A stretch of DNA of 64,000 bases from contig NZ_CP166840.1 in assembly GCF_041346925.1 (NCBI RefSeq), forward strand, positions 930,001 to 994,000, in the 5' to 3' direction. Made by a program: the position numbers and the translations under genes. Under the pieces are notes generated by a model, which worked only from the letters and a program-made list of their open reading frames with translations, made no database searches and was not told the origin of the DNA. The DNA comes from Agaribacterium sp. ZY112 (GTDB taxonomy: Bacteria > Pseudomonadota > Gammaproteobacteria > Pseudomonadales > Cellvibrionaceae). Shown here one piece after another: positions 31,584-41,741 of this stretch (within the stretch, counting starts at the first letter, position 1; every line of letters starts with the position of its first letter).

Positions 31584-34500
31584 CTATTCTAAATCTATTT
31601 TCGGGGGCGTAGATAGCCAGCGGTACCTTAAATCAAGCGCTTGTTGCTCTCCTGACGATGCTTCAACAGAAAACCGTTTATTGAATCGGTATTCCATTAC
31701 CAACCTAGATGAATTGTTAATAATTCCATATAGGTACTTTACATAAAGTTGTTCACTTAGTTGTTTACCTAGGGAAAGATTGGTTCGGTTATCACTGCCA
31801 TTCTCTAAACCTATATCTGTAATACCAACCGAATCCCCTATTGTTTTCATTGCTGGCATGCCTAAGCTCATTCCCATGTTAAGTGCGGCATTATGAAGTT
31901 CTGCTGCTGCAAGATCACCACCACCGAGCGTAGGTGTACCATTAATTAAATAAGCTAAACGAGCGGATTCACTCATAGCAGGGCTAGAATAAAGTTGTGT
32001 TTCGGGCTCACTAATATTACCAGTAAGTTTTATGCCTACTGTTGCTTCTGGAAATATATGTTCAGCTTTAATTCTGACTATTGGGTTGTCTAAGTCACCA
32101 GTGAAAATGAGTTGCCCTTCTTCTATATCAAGCCTCTGTGTGTAGCGTTGGTAGTAGCCATCATAAAGTTCCAAAACGCCACTCGCTTTGGACTGTTGCT
32201 TTTGAGAAAGCTGTAATTCACCTCGAATGGAGCTATTGAGTCCAAAACCTATAAACTTAACGTCGTCTAATAGACTTATTCTAAGTCTAACTTCTAGATC
32301 TGTGCTATCAGATTTTAAATTACTTTCTCCTACAAGGTATTGATCCTGGCTTACACGAATAGCATTTTGGGGCAATTGATCAATCTCTAGCTGGGAATTC
32401 CTAATACCAATATCACCGTTTAATAACAGCTTATTGATGCTTCCAGAAAGCTTAACGTTGATATCTGAATTGAGTGTTAAGTTTGTTTGCCTTATCAGTG
32501 CTAGGTTATTACCCTTTAGGGTGACATTTATGTTGGGGGCAGCTAAATTTCTAATAGGCAGTACGCCCTTCATCAAGGATCCATTTATAGATAATTCACC
32601 CTCACCTATCAATGCATGGCCATCAATATATATATCAGAGCCATTAATACTTGTAACTTTAGTGTTTAGTTTATTAACGTTAGTGCCTGTATTGCTTATA
32701 GTAAAATAAGAATCAATTAACTCGATTGAACCTGTTACATGTGGATTATCAATCTCTCCAGCCATCTTAATGTTAGATTTTAAGCTTCCCTTTAAGTTTT
32801 CAATATTAGGAATAAAGTACTCAAAACGACTTATATTTCTAATTTTACTATCAAGACTAAAAGACTCTATTTTACTATCAATAAGCTTTGCCTTGCTTGC
32901 CAGATAGTCTTTGTCTTCAGTTTCTAAATTGACGCTCCAATTAAACTTATTGTTTGACCATGTAGTTTTTATATCTGATTTGATAAATTTAAAATTAGCC
33001 CGTTTATCTTCATCAACTTGATATTTTAGTCCTACTTCTTCTCCCCGAAATTCTGCTTCAATAAATGATAATCCCGCGTCCAGATTGATGTTGATATGAC
33101 TATTAATTGATCCTGACAATACAAGGTCTTTATCAAGGTGTTGATAGAGGTGAGGCAGCGGGCTTTGTGGCTCGTTTAGAGGCCAAGATTGAATGTTTAG
33201 ATTGATAGAACCTTTGGCATTGCTAATTTCACTTTCATTAACACATATTTGAGAATGGCTTATATTGTGATTGAAACATAACTTTTCCCAAGATTGAGTA
33301 CCCATACTTAGTTTTATTTCAGTCTCAGCGCTTTGTTTCCATAGATTGTGTTTGTTTAATCCAAAGTGACTATCATATATATCGAGTGTCCATAGCTTTG
33401 ATTTAATGTTAAAGCTTGCAGAGCTATTTATGGATAGGCTATTGATATAGTCGTGCAAAACAGAATCAGGATCCGATCCATTAGCTTGTAATTCTATTGA
33501 GTGTTTATCAATCTTGCCTTTTGCTTTTAAATTTAGTCTTGATAATGTTTTATTATCATGGATTATCGAGGATGTATTGAAAATCAGGTGATCAACACGG
33601 CTATCAATAAGCTCGGGGCTAAGTTGAGCTGTAAGTTCTAAGTTAGCCCCTTGTATAGATGTCTTATCCCAAGTTAAGACAGAACTAGATGAATTTAGTT
33701 TTATGATTTCGTCTGTGATATCCACTTTAGATTTGATATCACCATTAGCCCTTGTTGACCAAGATTGTAGGTCTTTTATATTTAAAGATGCACTTAAGGA
33801 AATAAGTTCTGAGCCAATAGCATCGATATCTATATATAAGTGATCAGTAGTGTTTTTTAACTCGGTATTTATGACCTTCCATTGCTTGTTATTTGTATCT
33901 AAATTGAGAGTGGACTTACCTTTAAGATGAGCAATTGAACTGATAACATCAATCTTATCTAAATTAACAACAAGTTTTGATTTTTTAAAGATAATATCAC
34001 CTTTTGATTTTAAAGTGATATCGCCAATATCATCATGGATACTAGGGGCGATTAATTGTGACTCTATGCTTGATTCATATAAATTTACTAACAGATCGAT
34101 ATCTTGTTTCCATGAGATAACAGAGTCTCCATTAGCTTTGAGGTAGCGAGACTCTAAGTTCCACTTCTTAAATACACTGCTACCCATTTCTAAATCGGTA
34201 TGAATAGTCGTATCGAGCTTTGTTTTATCAAATATATTACTTTCATTGTATAGAATTATGTCTTTTCTAAGTTGCATGTCTTTATAGGACCACTTAACAG
34301 ACCCATTAAAATAGCCATAGTCTTCTAAACTGTGTAAAGAGACCTTATCTAGGTTTAAGCTACCTTGGCAGTTTATATACTGATCACATTGCGCACTTAT
34401 TTTTACAGGCTTAGTGCTTGAAGAATTTATTTGGCTAATCAGATCTAAACTTAGATCAATATTAAATCCGTTTAATGATTTAGCTTTTATACTGGCGCTT

Positions 34501-35042
34501 ATTTTTTCTCCAATAAAATCAAGATTATAAAGATCGATGTCAACAGTGCTCGATCTGGCTTGCACCTTTGAATGTATGTTTTCTATTTTAAAATAATTTT
34601 TTTCACCTATCTTTACATTAAGATTTTCTACTGATAGTGAGTCGATGTCTATCGCTATTGGAAGTGAAAAATCAGGAATGTTAATAGCTTCCTTATTAGT
34701 TTTGTCATTTTTTATATTTAGCTCTACGCTAAGGTTTTTTAATGTAAGGGCGCTTATTTTCAGCTTGCCCCTAAGTAGAGACTTAGGTCTCCATGTAAAA
34801 GCACATAAATCACATTGAATTTTTGACCATGTATCTTGTCTGTTGTTATTAATATCTAAGCTTTGCAGGCTTAATCCTTGAAGTAGATTGCCTTCTATGT
34901 GTTTGTAATTAAGTTTGCTATCAAAACTCGATGATAGCTTATTAATCACCCAGACAGCCCCTTGTGTTGTGCTTAATAAGTAAGCCACAGGAGATATAAG
35001 AATAAACATAGACAGTAATAAAATGACAACAACTTTTTTCAT
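31584..35042 (-). CDS. tamB: TamB, inner-membrane-anchored bridge-like protein
   Basis: TamB spans the periplasm and works with TamA in outer membrane protein assembly; the wider AsmA-like family is implicated in phospholipid transport. The 1152-residue product has one N-terminal membrane anchor (residues 4-24). A very long beta-rich region follows, then the conserved C-terminal TamB domain with GELQLSQKQQSKASGVLELYDG and ARLAYLINGTPTLGG. The ATG overlaps the tamA stop as ATGA, so translation is coupled. The gene is clearly richer in A+T than its neighbours, probably reflecting loose constraint in the repeat region. Confidence 0.93.
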   Translation of the reverse strand: MKKVVVILLLSMFILISPVAYLLSTTQGAVWVINKLSSSFDSKLNYKHIEGNLLQGLSLQSLDINNNRQDTWSKIQCDLCAFTWRPKSLLRGKLKISALTLKNLSVELNIKNDKTNKEAINIPDFSLPIAIDIDSLSVENLNVKIGEKNYFKIENIHSKVQARSSTVDIDLYNLDFIGEKISASIKAKSLNGFNIDLSLDLISQINSSSTKPVKISAQCDQYINCQGSLNLDKVSLHSLEDYGYFNGSVKWSYKDMQLRKDIILYNESNIFDKTKLDTTIHTDLEMGSSVFKKWNLESRYLKANGDSVISWKQDIDLLVNLYESSIESQLIAPSIHDDIGDITLKSKGDIIFKKSKLVVNLDKIDVISSIAHLKGKSTLNLDTNNKQWKVINTELKNTTDHLYIDIDAIGSELISLSASLNIKDLQSWSTRANGDIKSKVDITDEIIKLNSSSSVLTWDKTSIQGANLELTAQLSPELIDSRVDHLIFNTSSIIHDNKTLSRLNLKAKGKIDKHSIELQANGSDPDSVLHDYINSLSINSSASFNIKSKLWTLDIYDSHFGLNKHNLWKQSAETEIKLSMGTQSWEKLCFNHNISHSQICVNESEISNAKGSINLNIQSWPLNEPQSPLPHLYQHLDKDLVLSGSINSHININLDAGLSFIEAEFRGEEVGLKYQVDEDKRANFKFIKSDIKTTWSNNKFNWSVNLETEDKDYLASKAKLIDSKIESFSLDSKIRNISRFEYFIPNIENLKGSLKSNIKMAGEIDNPHVTGSIELIDSYFTISNTGTNVNKLNTKVTSINGSDIYIDGHALIGEGELSINGSLMKGVLPIRNLAAPNINVTLKGNNLALIRQTNLTLNSDINVKLSGSINKLLLNGDIGIRNSQLEIDQLPQNAIRVSQDQYLVGESNLKSDSTDLEVRLRISLLDDVKFIGFGLNSSIRGELQLSQKQQSKASGVLELYDGYYQRYTQRLDIEEGQLIFTGDLDNPIVRIKAEHIFPEATVGIKLTGNISEPETQLYSSPAMSESARLAYLINGTPTLGGGDLAAAELHNAALNMGMSLGMPAMKTIGDSVGITDIGLENGSDNRTNLSLGKQLSEQLYVKYLYGIINNSSRLVMEYRFNKRFSVEASSGEQQALDLRYRWLSTPPKIDLE

Positions 35043-36787
35043 AGGTCAGCACCTATGGAAAAGTGGAAGGCGTATTCATTATTGTTATCGTCTAAAGGTC
35101 GGGCTAAATCAAAACGAACCGGCCCAACTGGAGAGTGCCAGCGCAATCCTACACCTAAGCCCCTTTTGAAATCTGCTGAATGATCAAAGGCTGATCCAAC
35201 GTCAAAAAAAGTAGCTGCAGACCAAGAACCAATAAAGCGAGTATCAAATTCCAGACTTCCCACTACTAAATGGCTACCACCCTGTACATTACCGTTTTCA
35301 TCGACTTCACCAATACTGTTATAAGCATAACCACGAACACTATTATCACCACCAGTATAAAAACGAATGGACGGAGGTAGCTCATTAAATTCTTCTTTTC
35401 CGGTGACACCAAGCTGGCCGCGACTAATCAAACGGTTTCTTGTTCCTATTGGTAGGATTGCCTTTCCATTTAGCTTAAGTTGTATAAACTCTGTATCTGA
35501 TAGAAGTTTGTCTGTGCTGCCTAGCAATTCTGTTTCTATACGAATGCCCTGCCGAGTCCAAGATGGAGAATCGAGTATAAGTAAGTTGGCGCCAATAGAT
35601 GGGATAAAGAGATCAGAAAAAGATCGCTCTAAATCGCCTTCTAGTTGATAAATATCATGCTGAAAGTTGCTTGCAGCGAACCAGTTCCATAATTCATTAA
35701 GCTCTTCTACATAGCGAAGACCGATGCTATAGGTTTTACTGTTGTAACTATCTGTTTGTTCTCTATAAAAACCAAATTGGTTATCAAGCCATTGGCTGGC
35801 TGGTTTTTTTAAGGGTACACGATAATTTAAGTTAACTTCACTGACATCCTCAGACCAAGTCGCATCAAGCTTCCAGCTATGGCCGTGAGAGTTAAAGTAG
35901 TTGTCTTCTAGTCGACCACTTACACGGGGGCCCTGATCACTAGAAAAACCTATACCAGCACTCAATTGATACTTACTTGCTAGGGAAAGTTCAACCTCTG
36001 TATCTGTTTTTGTATCACTATTGAATAATGGTTGAAGCCAAACGGAAGAGAAATAAGGCGTTGATTGAAGCCGCTCATAGGCCTTATCTAATTCACTTTT
36101 GCTGTAACGACTACCGTAAGGTAAATCTATTAATCGTTCTAATAAAACGGAGTCTAGACCTACATTAGGGAAAATAGCATCGCCAAAGGTGCTGACATCA
36201 CCGGTATAAAGCTCAAGTTCAATAAAAGCTAGGTTTTGTTCTTTATCAATCTTGAGCTGGCTTTTCAGCCAGCGGCTATGCCAATAACCTTTATTTTGTA
36301 AATATCGAAAAATTTGCTTTTTGCTGCGCTCATAACTTTGATGATTAAGGGCTTGGCCTTCTTGAATAACGAGTTCATGCCGTATCTTTTTTAAGTTAAG
36401 GTCACTTTCACCTGGGCCCAGTAAGCTTATATTAATGTCTTTGATTTGTGTTCTAGGGCCGGGCTTGATATCAAGCTTAAGTTTCCAGCATGTTTGTTTA
36501 TACCAGTTAGCTTGGAATTCAAGCTGGTAATAGCCCAATGCTTGCGCAGCTCTATGTATATCTTCGTGCCACAGTATCTTGTTGAAATCGGTCCGAGTTT
36601 GCTGCTTATCGCACTTTTGTTTGGTGAGCTTACTTAAATGAGCTCGTAGGTTGTTTTCAAGTTCTGTATTAACACCAAGAAGCTCTATCTCCAGCGCATG
36701 GCTAGATTTACCAATAGCGAGTAGGCTAAGAAGCAGCAGGCTAAGTAATAAAAAGCACTTACTTGGTAGTTGGCTAGGCAAGGTCAT
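35039..36787 (-). CDS. tamA: TamA, Omp85-family outer membrane protein
   Basis: TamA is a BamA-like 16-strand barrel with periplasmic POTRA domains. The 582-residue product has a signal peptide ending near residue 31, POTRA-like repeats (about 32-260) and the surface-antigen barrel. The conserved lid-lock motif appears as DNSVRGYAY. The C-terminus FHFSIGADL carries the usual beta signal region. The partner tamB follows with a 4-bp overlap. The promoter must lie in the 139 bp shared with the divergent LRR gene. Confidence 0.93.
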   Translation of the reverse strand: MTLPSQLPSKCFLLLSLLLLSLLAIGKSSHALEIELLGVNTELENNLRAHLSKLTKQKCDKQQTRTDFNKILWHEDIHRAAQALGYYQLEFQANWYKQTCWKLKLDIKPGPRTQIKDINISLLGPGESDLNLKKIRHELVIQEGQALNHQSYERSKKQIFRYLQNKGYWHSRWLKSQLKIDKEQNLAFIELELYTGDVSTFGDAIFPNVGLDSVLLERLIDLPYGSRYSKSELDKAYERLQSTPYFSSVWLQPLFNSDTKTDTEVELSLASKYQLSAGIGFSSDQGPRVSGRLEDNYFNSHGHSWKLDATWSEDVSEVNLNYRVPLKKPASQWLDNQFGFYREQTDSYNSKTYSIGLRYVEELNELWNWFAASNFQHDIYQLEGDLERSFSDLFIPSIGANLLILDSPSWTRQGIRIETELLGSTDKLLSDTEFIQLKLNGKAILPIGTRNRLISRGQLGVTGKEEFNELPPSIRFYTGGDNSVRGYAYNSIGEVDENGNVQGGSHLVVGSLEFDTRFIGSWSAATFFDVGSAFDHSADFKRGLGVGLRWHSPVGPVRFDLARPLDDNNNEYAFHFSIGADL

Positions 36788-36926
36788 TCCTGACAGTATT
36801 GCTTGTGTGTCCTAAGCTCATAGGAGCTGTAAAGACGTATTTTATCAGGAAAAAGCCGTTTATCCTTCGCTTAAGCGTTACTGAAGTTTGTTAGACTTAG
36901 TCTGAATATTCAACAGTGAGTACTAT

Positions 36927-37643
36927 ATGTTAGCCAAGCTCCCTAAGAAGTATCTTATTATCGGTTTTGCTTTGTTAATTGTGTGGGTATGGGCCCCTAT
37001 TTTTTTTAACAGCCCTGAGCGACAAGCCAATAAAGCTTATGGCCAGTATGAAGAGCAAATCCAACAGCGTCAGCAGCGCGTAGCTAACTCCATACAGCAG
37101 TTGAGTATTCAAGATGCTAACTTATTAAAGTGTATTACGCGCTCATCAGAAGATAGAGCACGTATTCACCCTAATAGTTCAGGTGGCATTGATAGCATTG
37201 CAGAGTTATCACTACTTTATTGCCCCAATATGGGTATTCTTTCCCTAGAGGGCATTAGTGGCTTGAGGGATTTGAAGGTTTTAGATGTCAGCAAAAACCA
37301 TATTTCTGACATAGGACCTGCGACCTCACTTAATAAACTAAAAACCTTTAATTTTTCGGCCAATCCCGTGGAAGATTTACGCGGCTTAAGCAAAATGAGC
37401 TCGCTGAAAAAGGTCGTGTTGCCCAAATATCCAAATGAATCATGCGCTGATCTCAAAGCTATGTTGGGCTCACTTAGGTCAAATATCAAACAAAGTGCAT
37501 GTCAAAAAGAAACAACAGGAGCCGCCAATGACAATAGCGAGCAAGATGATGACTTTACATGGCCAAGCCCTGCTTCGATAAGTACTAAAGAAGAACAAGA
37601 CCTACTGCGCTATGAATATGATATTGAACGGGAACTAGATTAA
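36927..37643 (+). CDS. Membrane-anchored leucine-rich-repeat protein
   Basis: The 238-residue product has an N-terminal membrane helix (about residues 9-28), a charged Gln-rich stretch that may form a coiled coil (about 33-62) and three to four LRR units (about 85-165). The repeats include LSLEGISGLRDLKVLDVSKNHISDI, shown here only to mark the LxxLxxLxLxxNxI pattern. The C-terminal 50 residues are acidic and low in complexity. This LRR type usually mediates protein contact. A pilin-like gene follows after 15 bp and may be co-transcribed. Function is unknown. Confidence 0.7.
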   Translation: MLAKLPKKYLIIGFALLIVWVWAPIFFNSPERQANKAYGQYEEQIQQRQQRVANSIQQLSIQDANLLKCITRSSEDRARIHPNSSGGIDSIAELSLLYCPNMGILSLEGISGLRDLKVLDVSKNHISDIGPATSLNKLKTFNFSANPVEDLRGLSKMSSLKKVVLPKYPNESCADLKAMLGSLRSNIKQSACQKETTGAANDNSEQDDDFTWPSPASISTKEEQDLLRYEYDIERELD

Positions 37644-37658
37644 GTTATAAGGATTAGC

Positions 37659-38150
37659 ATGAAGAAAACTATCTGCCATAAAAGCAAAGGTTTTTCTTTA
37701 ATAGAAATATTGGTGGTTTTAGCAATTATGGCCATTTTGATTACTTTAGCTGTGCCGAGTAATAAAGGCCGTTATGACAAAGTAAAAGTAAAAGAAAGCC
37801 TTGTATTGATTGATACTTATAAGGCTCAAATAGAAGCTATCTATGCATTAACAGGCGAGTTTCCGGAAGATAATGCAGCTGCAGGCCTGCCAGAACCCCA
37901 GCAAATTGTGGGGAATTTCCTAAGCTCCACGGAGTTGGAGCAAGGCGCTTTTCATCTTGAACTTGGTAATAAGATTAGCCCTGACCTGCAAGGGCTAATG
38001 ATTTCGGTGAGGCCTGTATTTGTACCCGGGGTAGAGAATGCGCCGGTATCATGGATATGCGGTGATGATACTGTGCCAGAAAATATGGTTGCAGCGGGTG
38101 AAAATAAAACTAACATTCCTGTAAGTGCTTTACCTATTGTATGCCGCTAA
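37659..38150 (+). CDS. Type IV pilin-like protein
   Basis: The 163-residue product has the class III signal: a short basic leader ending in Gly11, then FSLIEILVVLAIMAILITLAVP with Glu5 of the mature protein. Processing by the prepilin peptidase PilD is expected. The C-terminal region has two cysteines (in SWICGDD and the final IVCR) that could form the pilin disulfide loop. No pilus assembly gene adjoins it, so it may be a minor pilin or an orphan pilin. Its stop codon overlaps that of the convergent DUF4124 gene. Confidence 0.82.
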   Translation: MKKTICHKSKGFSLIEILVVLAIMAILITLAVPSNKGRYDKVKVKESLVLIDTYKAQIEAIYALTGEFPEDNAAAGLPEPQQIVGNFLSSTELEQGAFHLELGNKISPDLQGLMISVRPVFVPGVENAPVSWICGDDTVPENMVAAGENKTNIPVSALPIVCR

Positions 38151-38860
38151 AGAGCGTTAAGGCGGCGTTTCACCCGATTGATTTCATCCATTGTTGGTTT
38201 ACTGCAGTTATACCAGTCTTTGCGACGGCGCTCATTGGTTTGATCCATTGGGTCGTATTTAGGTAGGTCTCCGCATTGAGTCTTAATGTGCAGCTTTAAG
38301 TTATCACTAATCTCTAATAAGCGCGCTCGTTCTACGGTATCCTCTGCTTCAAATGTAGCTATTTGTTTCTGTTTGGATTCAGACCAAGCAATGGCACAGC
38401 GTAGATCTCGAATACGGCTTTCACTTTGGCTGCGTCGCTCTTGGTAAGCGCTTTTGTTTTGAGAGTTGTAATAGCTGTCGTGTCGTTGGCTATTATTGCG
38501 GCGTGATTGGCTCTCTAGGTTCTTAGTTAGCTTGTCTAGGTCTCTTTCCCAATTCTCAAGGCTACGGCTGATATTCTGCATAAAGTATTTGCTTGAGCTC
38601 GATCTTGTTGAGTTTGACTTCTGGGGGAGCCTTATTTCACCACAGTAGTCTTGGCCAAACTCCGTGGTTATGCTGGTTTTACCCCCTCCACTTACAGCAA
38701 GTTCTTCCACTTTAAGCTCTGAATCCGGGTTGTCTTCCTGAGGCGGTACATGGGAAAAGGTAACTTTGCCATCTTCATCAACAATCTTATAAACCTTGGC
38801 AGCATAACTGCTTAGCGATATGGCCATAAGGCTTAAGAAAATAAGTAGCGTTTTACTCAT
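38147..38860 (-). CDS. DUF4124 domain-containing exported protein
   Basis: The 237-residue product has a signal peptide (about 1-20, ending SSYAA). The DUF4124 pattern VYKIVDEDGKVTFSHVPPQ then appears at residues 22-42, seen in many exported gammaproteobacterial proteins of unknown function. The rest is charged and Ser/Arg/Gln-rich, with a likely helical region (about 95-215) and four cysteines. No enzyme motif is seen. It is convergent with the pilin-like gene. Confidence 0.75.
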   Translation of the reverse strand: MSKTLLIFLSLMAISLSSYAAKVYKIVDEDGKVTFSHVPPQEDNPDSELKVEELAVSGGGKTSITTEFGQDYCGEIRLPQKSNSTRSSSSKYFMQNISRSLENWERDLDKLTKNLESQSRRNNSQRHDSYYNSQNKSAYQERRSQSESRIRDLRCAIAWSESKQKQIATFEAEDTVERARLLEISDNLKLHIKTQCGDLPKYDPMDQTNERRRKDWYNCSKPTMDEINRVKRRLNAL

Positions 38861-39251
38861 ATTTGATTTTTCCGGCGGTAGCTAGTTTTGTGTGACTTTA
38901 ACAGGGTAGTGGCGTGAGATTTTACTTGCTTTAAACCTAGTTACAACAAGCTAGTATAGGTTTGCTTAAGATCTTTTTCCTCTAATGACACTGAGACTCT
39001 TGTTGTTTTTAAGATGATAAAAGCCTTCGTATCGATGTTGTTGTTTGGTTAATTCATTTAGGTGATTCCTTATTTGAGCTAGAGAGCTAGGCCCTGTTCT
39101 CAGTTCAAGCTTGTGTATATAGGCTCATGCTTGCTGCTTGACTAGGCATGTATAATTCGCCTCTTTAATTGACGTGTTTATCTTTCATTCAATAGAACTG
39201 GTTTTGCCGCAGCCTCTCTTTCGCAGCTAAACCCATGCGAGGTACTAAGAG
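38861..39251. other. 391-bp intergenic region between DUF4124 gene and tlyA
   Basis: No gene is supported. A perfect TATAAT at 39151-39156 may be the -10 of a tlyA promoter, but no -35 hexamer is visible at normal spacing. The remaining sequence has no strong repeat or terminator. Confidence 0.4.
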
Positions 39252-40013
39252 GTGGAAAGAGCAGATAAGTTACTGGTTCAGTCGGGTTTGGCGGCAAGTA
39301 GAACTTTGGCTCAGCGATTAATCGAAGCCGGTAAAGTTGAGGTTGAGCGTTCTGGCCAGTGGCAGTCACTTGAAAAATCTAATACCAAGCTTGATAGCAG
39401 TTCTAACTTTAGAGTACAGGATGCTGATGAGTTGCGTTATGTCTCTAGAGCTGGGCTTAAGTTAGAGGGGGCCTTAAAAACTCTTGATAAGCTTGGCTTA
39501 GAGTTAGATTTAAGCCAGTGCTCGGTCCTAGATGTTGGCCAGAGTACCGGCGGCTTTACAGATTGCCTCTTAAAACATGGCTGCCGTTCGGTCTGTGGAG
39601 TGGATGTTGGTCATGGTCAGTTGCATAAGTCACTCTTAGAAGACACACGAGTACGATGCCTTGAGAGAGTGAATGCTAGAACCTTAAGCCAGACATTTGT
39701 GCATGAACGTTTTGATTTAAGTGTGATGGATGTCAGCTTTATTAGTCAGACTTTGATATTGCCGGAACTTGCTCAGCTATTAACAGGTCCAAGTTTGTTA
39801 ATCTCACTTGTTAAACCTCAATTCGAGGTTGGCCCTGAAGGTATTGCCAAAGGTGGTTTGGTAAAAGATAGGGCCTTATACCAAGTAGTTGAAGAAAAAA
39901 TACGCACTCTTTTGCAAGAACTGGGCTTCAAGGTACTAAGCTGGAAAGAGAGCGCAATAAAAGGTGGGGATGGCAATAGGGAGTTTGTTGTCATTGCCCA
40001 ACATTTATCTTAG
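39252..40013 (+). CDS. tlyA: TlyA family rRNA (cytidine-2'-O)-methyltransferase
   Basis: TlyA proteins combine an S4 RNA-binding domain with an FtsJ-like methyltransferase and methylate cytidines in 16S and/or 23S rRNA; older annotations call them hemolysins. The 253-residue product has the S4 domain (1-65, KLLVQSGLAASRTLAQRLIEAG). The SAM motif LDVGQSTGGFTDCLL lies near residue 95 and SLVKPQFE follows. A stop codon stands two codons before the GTG start, which fixes the N-terminus. GAGG lies 9 nt upstream. Confidence 0.93.
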   Translation: MERADKLLVQSGLAASRTLAQRLIEAGKVEVERSGQWQSLEKSNTKLDSSSNFRVQDADELRYVSRAGLKLEGALKTLDKLGLELDLSQCSVLDVGQSTGGFTDCLLKHGCRSVCGVDVGHGQLHKSLLEDTRVRCLERVNARTLSQTFVHERFDLSVMDVSFISQTLILPELAQLLTGPSLLISLVKPQFEVGPEGIAKGGLVKDRALYQVVEEKIRTLLQELGFKVLSWKESAIKGGDGNREFVVIAQHLS

Positions 40014-40041
40014 GGCGCCATACAAGCTTGGTGGATATCGA

Positions 40042-41739
40042 ATGAATCAAACAATAGATCGCAGTGCTTTATGGCTTTTTTTGAGTGCTGCTTTACTGCT
40101 ACTTGTCTCGTGTGGTGGGGGCGGAGGTAGGACCAGTGTACTGCCTGGTAGTGAGCCATCAATAGAGCCTTCTAGCACCCCAACTTCAAGCCCCAGCCCT
40201 CTTATTACATCGGCTAGCGCCGAGGTTTTTATTTCAGGTAGCCTTACTTATGATTTTGTACCTCACGGCTTAGTTGTGGGCCTAGATTACGGTGCTACAA
40301 GCGCAGAGCCTATTCGTGGCGTGCTTGTGCAATTACTTGATCAAAACGATACGGTTGTGAGTGAAACCATCAGTAACGATCAAGGCCTCTATGAGTTAGG
40401 GGCTTTGCGTAACACTTTATATAAAGTAAGAGTGCTAGCCGAGTTGAGGCGAGACCAGCAGCCTAGCTGGCAATTTAAAGTTACGGATAATACCGATCAA
40501 AATAGTGCATATAGCTTGAGTGGTAGCTTAATAAGTAGTGGCTCTGAGGGTAATACACGCGACCTTCATGCCGCCTCTGGTTGGTCTGGTAGCGCTTACA
40601 CCTTGACTCGTGTTGCGGCGCCTTTTGCCATACTCGACTCTGTATATAGCATGTTGGATGTCTTAATTGATGCAGGGCTAGATCAAGCAATGCCACCTGC
40701 CGAGCTGCGCTGGAGTCCTCAAAACAGAGCATTAGACGGTAATAACAGTAATGGCGATATTGGTACCAGTCACTTTGATACATTCGATAATGCCATCTAT
40801 TTGCTCGGTGATGCAGATAACGACAGTGATGAATACGATGCTTCTGTTGTTCAGCACGAGTTATTTCATTTTTTAGAGGCAACACTTTCACGCTCTGAGA
40901 GTATAGGTGGAAGTCATACCCGTGATGATCAGCTCGATATGCGTACCGCTTATAGTGAGGGCACTGCTAATGCATTTGCAGCGTTTATTGCTGGAGATGG
41001 TGTGTTTAGAGATAGCGGTGGTTTATCGCAAGCTGGAGGCTTCTTTTTTTCTTTAGAGAGTAAATACTTTGGTAATGTGGGCTGGTATAGCGAAGCTTCT
41101 ATAGGTAATTTGGTTTACGATTTACTCGACAATAATAGTGAAACAGGAGATGAGCTTGCTCTAGGTCTTAGCCCTGTTCTTGCATCTATCACCAGTGATG
41201 AGTTTATAAATTCACCAGCGCTTTCTAATATCTATCTTTTACTCGATGTTCTTAAAGCCAGTGTGAGTAGTTCTGAAAGCAGTGAAATAACGCAGTTAGC
41301 TCAAAGCTACAATATCGATGGTTTAGGTATTTGGGCTGAAGGTGAAAGCCACAATGCTGGTTCAAGCCTTGTATTGCCTATTTATCATAGCGCCTCTCTT
41401 GGCGACACCTTAACTCTTTGCACAAGGGCAAGCTCCTCTGCTTATCATAATAAGTTTGAAACTCGTCGTTTTATCCGTTTATCTCTTGATGCTTTAACAG
41501 TGGTGAACGTACGTGTTACAACAGCAGCGCAAACTACGGGTGATAAAGACCCAGATGTTGTCGTTTTTACTCGTGGCCAACGTGTTTTGTATTTAGCTTC
41601 GGACGATGCCAATCGCGAAGAGGGCCAAGCTTTGTTAACGCAAGGTGAGCATGTGATTGAGGTATACGATTATGATAATACACAGAGCAACGGCCCGCAT
41701 GGTTCGGCTTGCTTCGATATAGCAATCACGGAGGTCTAG
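40042..41739 (+). CDS. Putative zinc metalloprotease lipoprotein
   Basis: The 565-residue product has a lipobox with Cys24 followed by GGGGG, then a Ser/Pro/Thr linker to about residue 60. A beta domain resembling carboxypeptidase regulatory-like folds (about 90-150) comes next. The catalytic signature HELFH is at 272-276, with a likely third ligand Glu306 in SEGTANAF, gluzincin-like spacing. The C-terminal 100 residues form a beta-rich region like pre-peptidase domains. The ATG at 40042 has GGTGGA upstream. The substrate is unknown. An exported partner gene follows directly. Confidence 0.75.
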   Translation: MNQTIDRSALWLFLSAALLLLVSCGGGGGRTSVLPGSEPSIEPSSTPTSSPSPLITSASAEVFISGSLTYDFVPHGLVVGLDYGATSAEPIRGVLVQLLDQNDTVVSETISNDQGLYELGALRNTLYKVRVLAELRRDQQPSWQFKVTDNTDQNSAYSLSGSLISSGSEGNTRDLHAASGWSGSAYTLTRVAAPFAILDSVYSMLDVLIDAGLDQAMPPAELRWSPQNRALDGNNSNGDIGTSHFDTFDNAIYLLGDADNDSDEYDASVVQHELFHFLEATLSRSESIGGSHTRDDQLDMRTAYSEGTANAFAAFIAGDGVFRDSGGLSQAGGFFFSLESKYFGNVGWYSEASIGNLVYDLLDNNSETGDELALGLSPVLASITSDEFINSPALSNIYLLLDVLKASVSSSESSEITQLAQSYNIDGLGIWAEGESHNAGSSLVLPIYHSASLGDTLTLCTRASSSAYHNKFETRRFIRLSLDALTVVNVRVTTAAQTTGDKDPDVVVFTRGQRVLYLASDDANREEGQALLTQGEHVIEVYDYDNTQSNGPHGSACFDIAITEV

Positions 41740-41741
41740 TC

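Noticed and set aside
40481..40891. 136-codon open frame on the minus strand
   Set aside because: Lies wholly inside the metalloprotease gene. Composition is His/Tyr/Arg-rich, as expected for a complement frame, with no ribosome site or recognisable motif.
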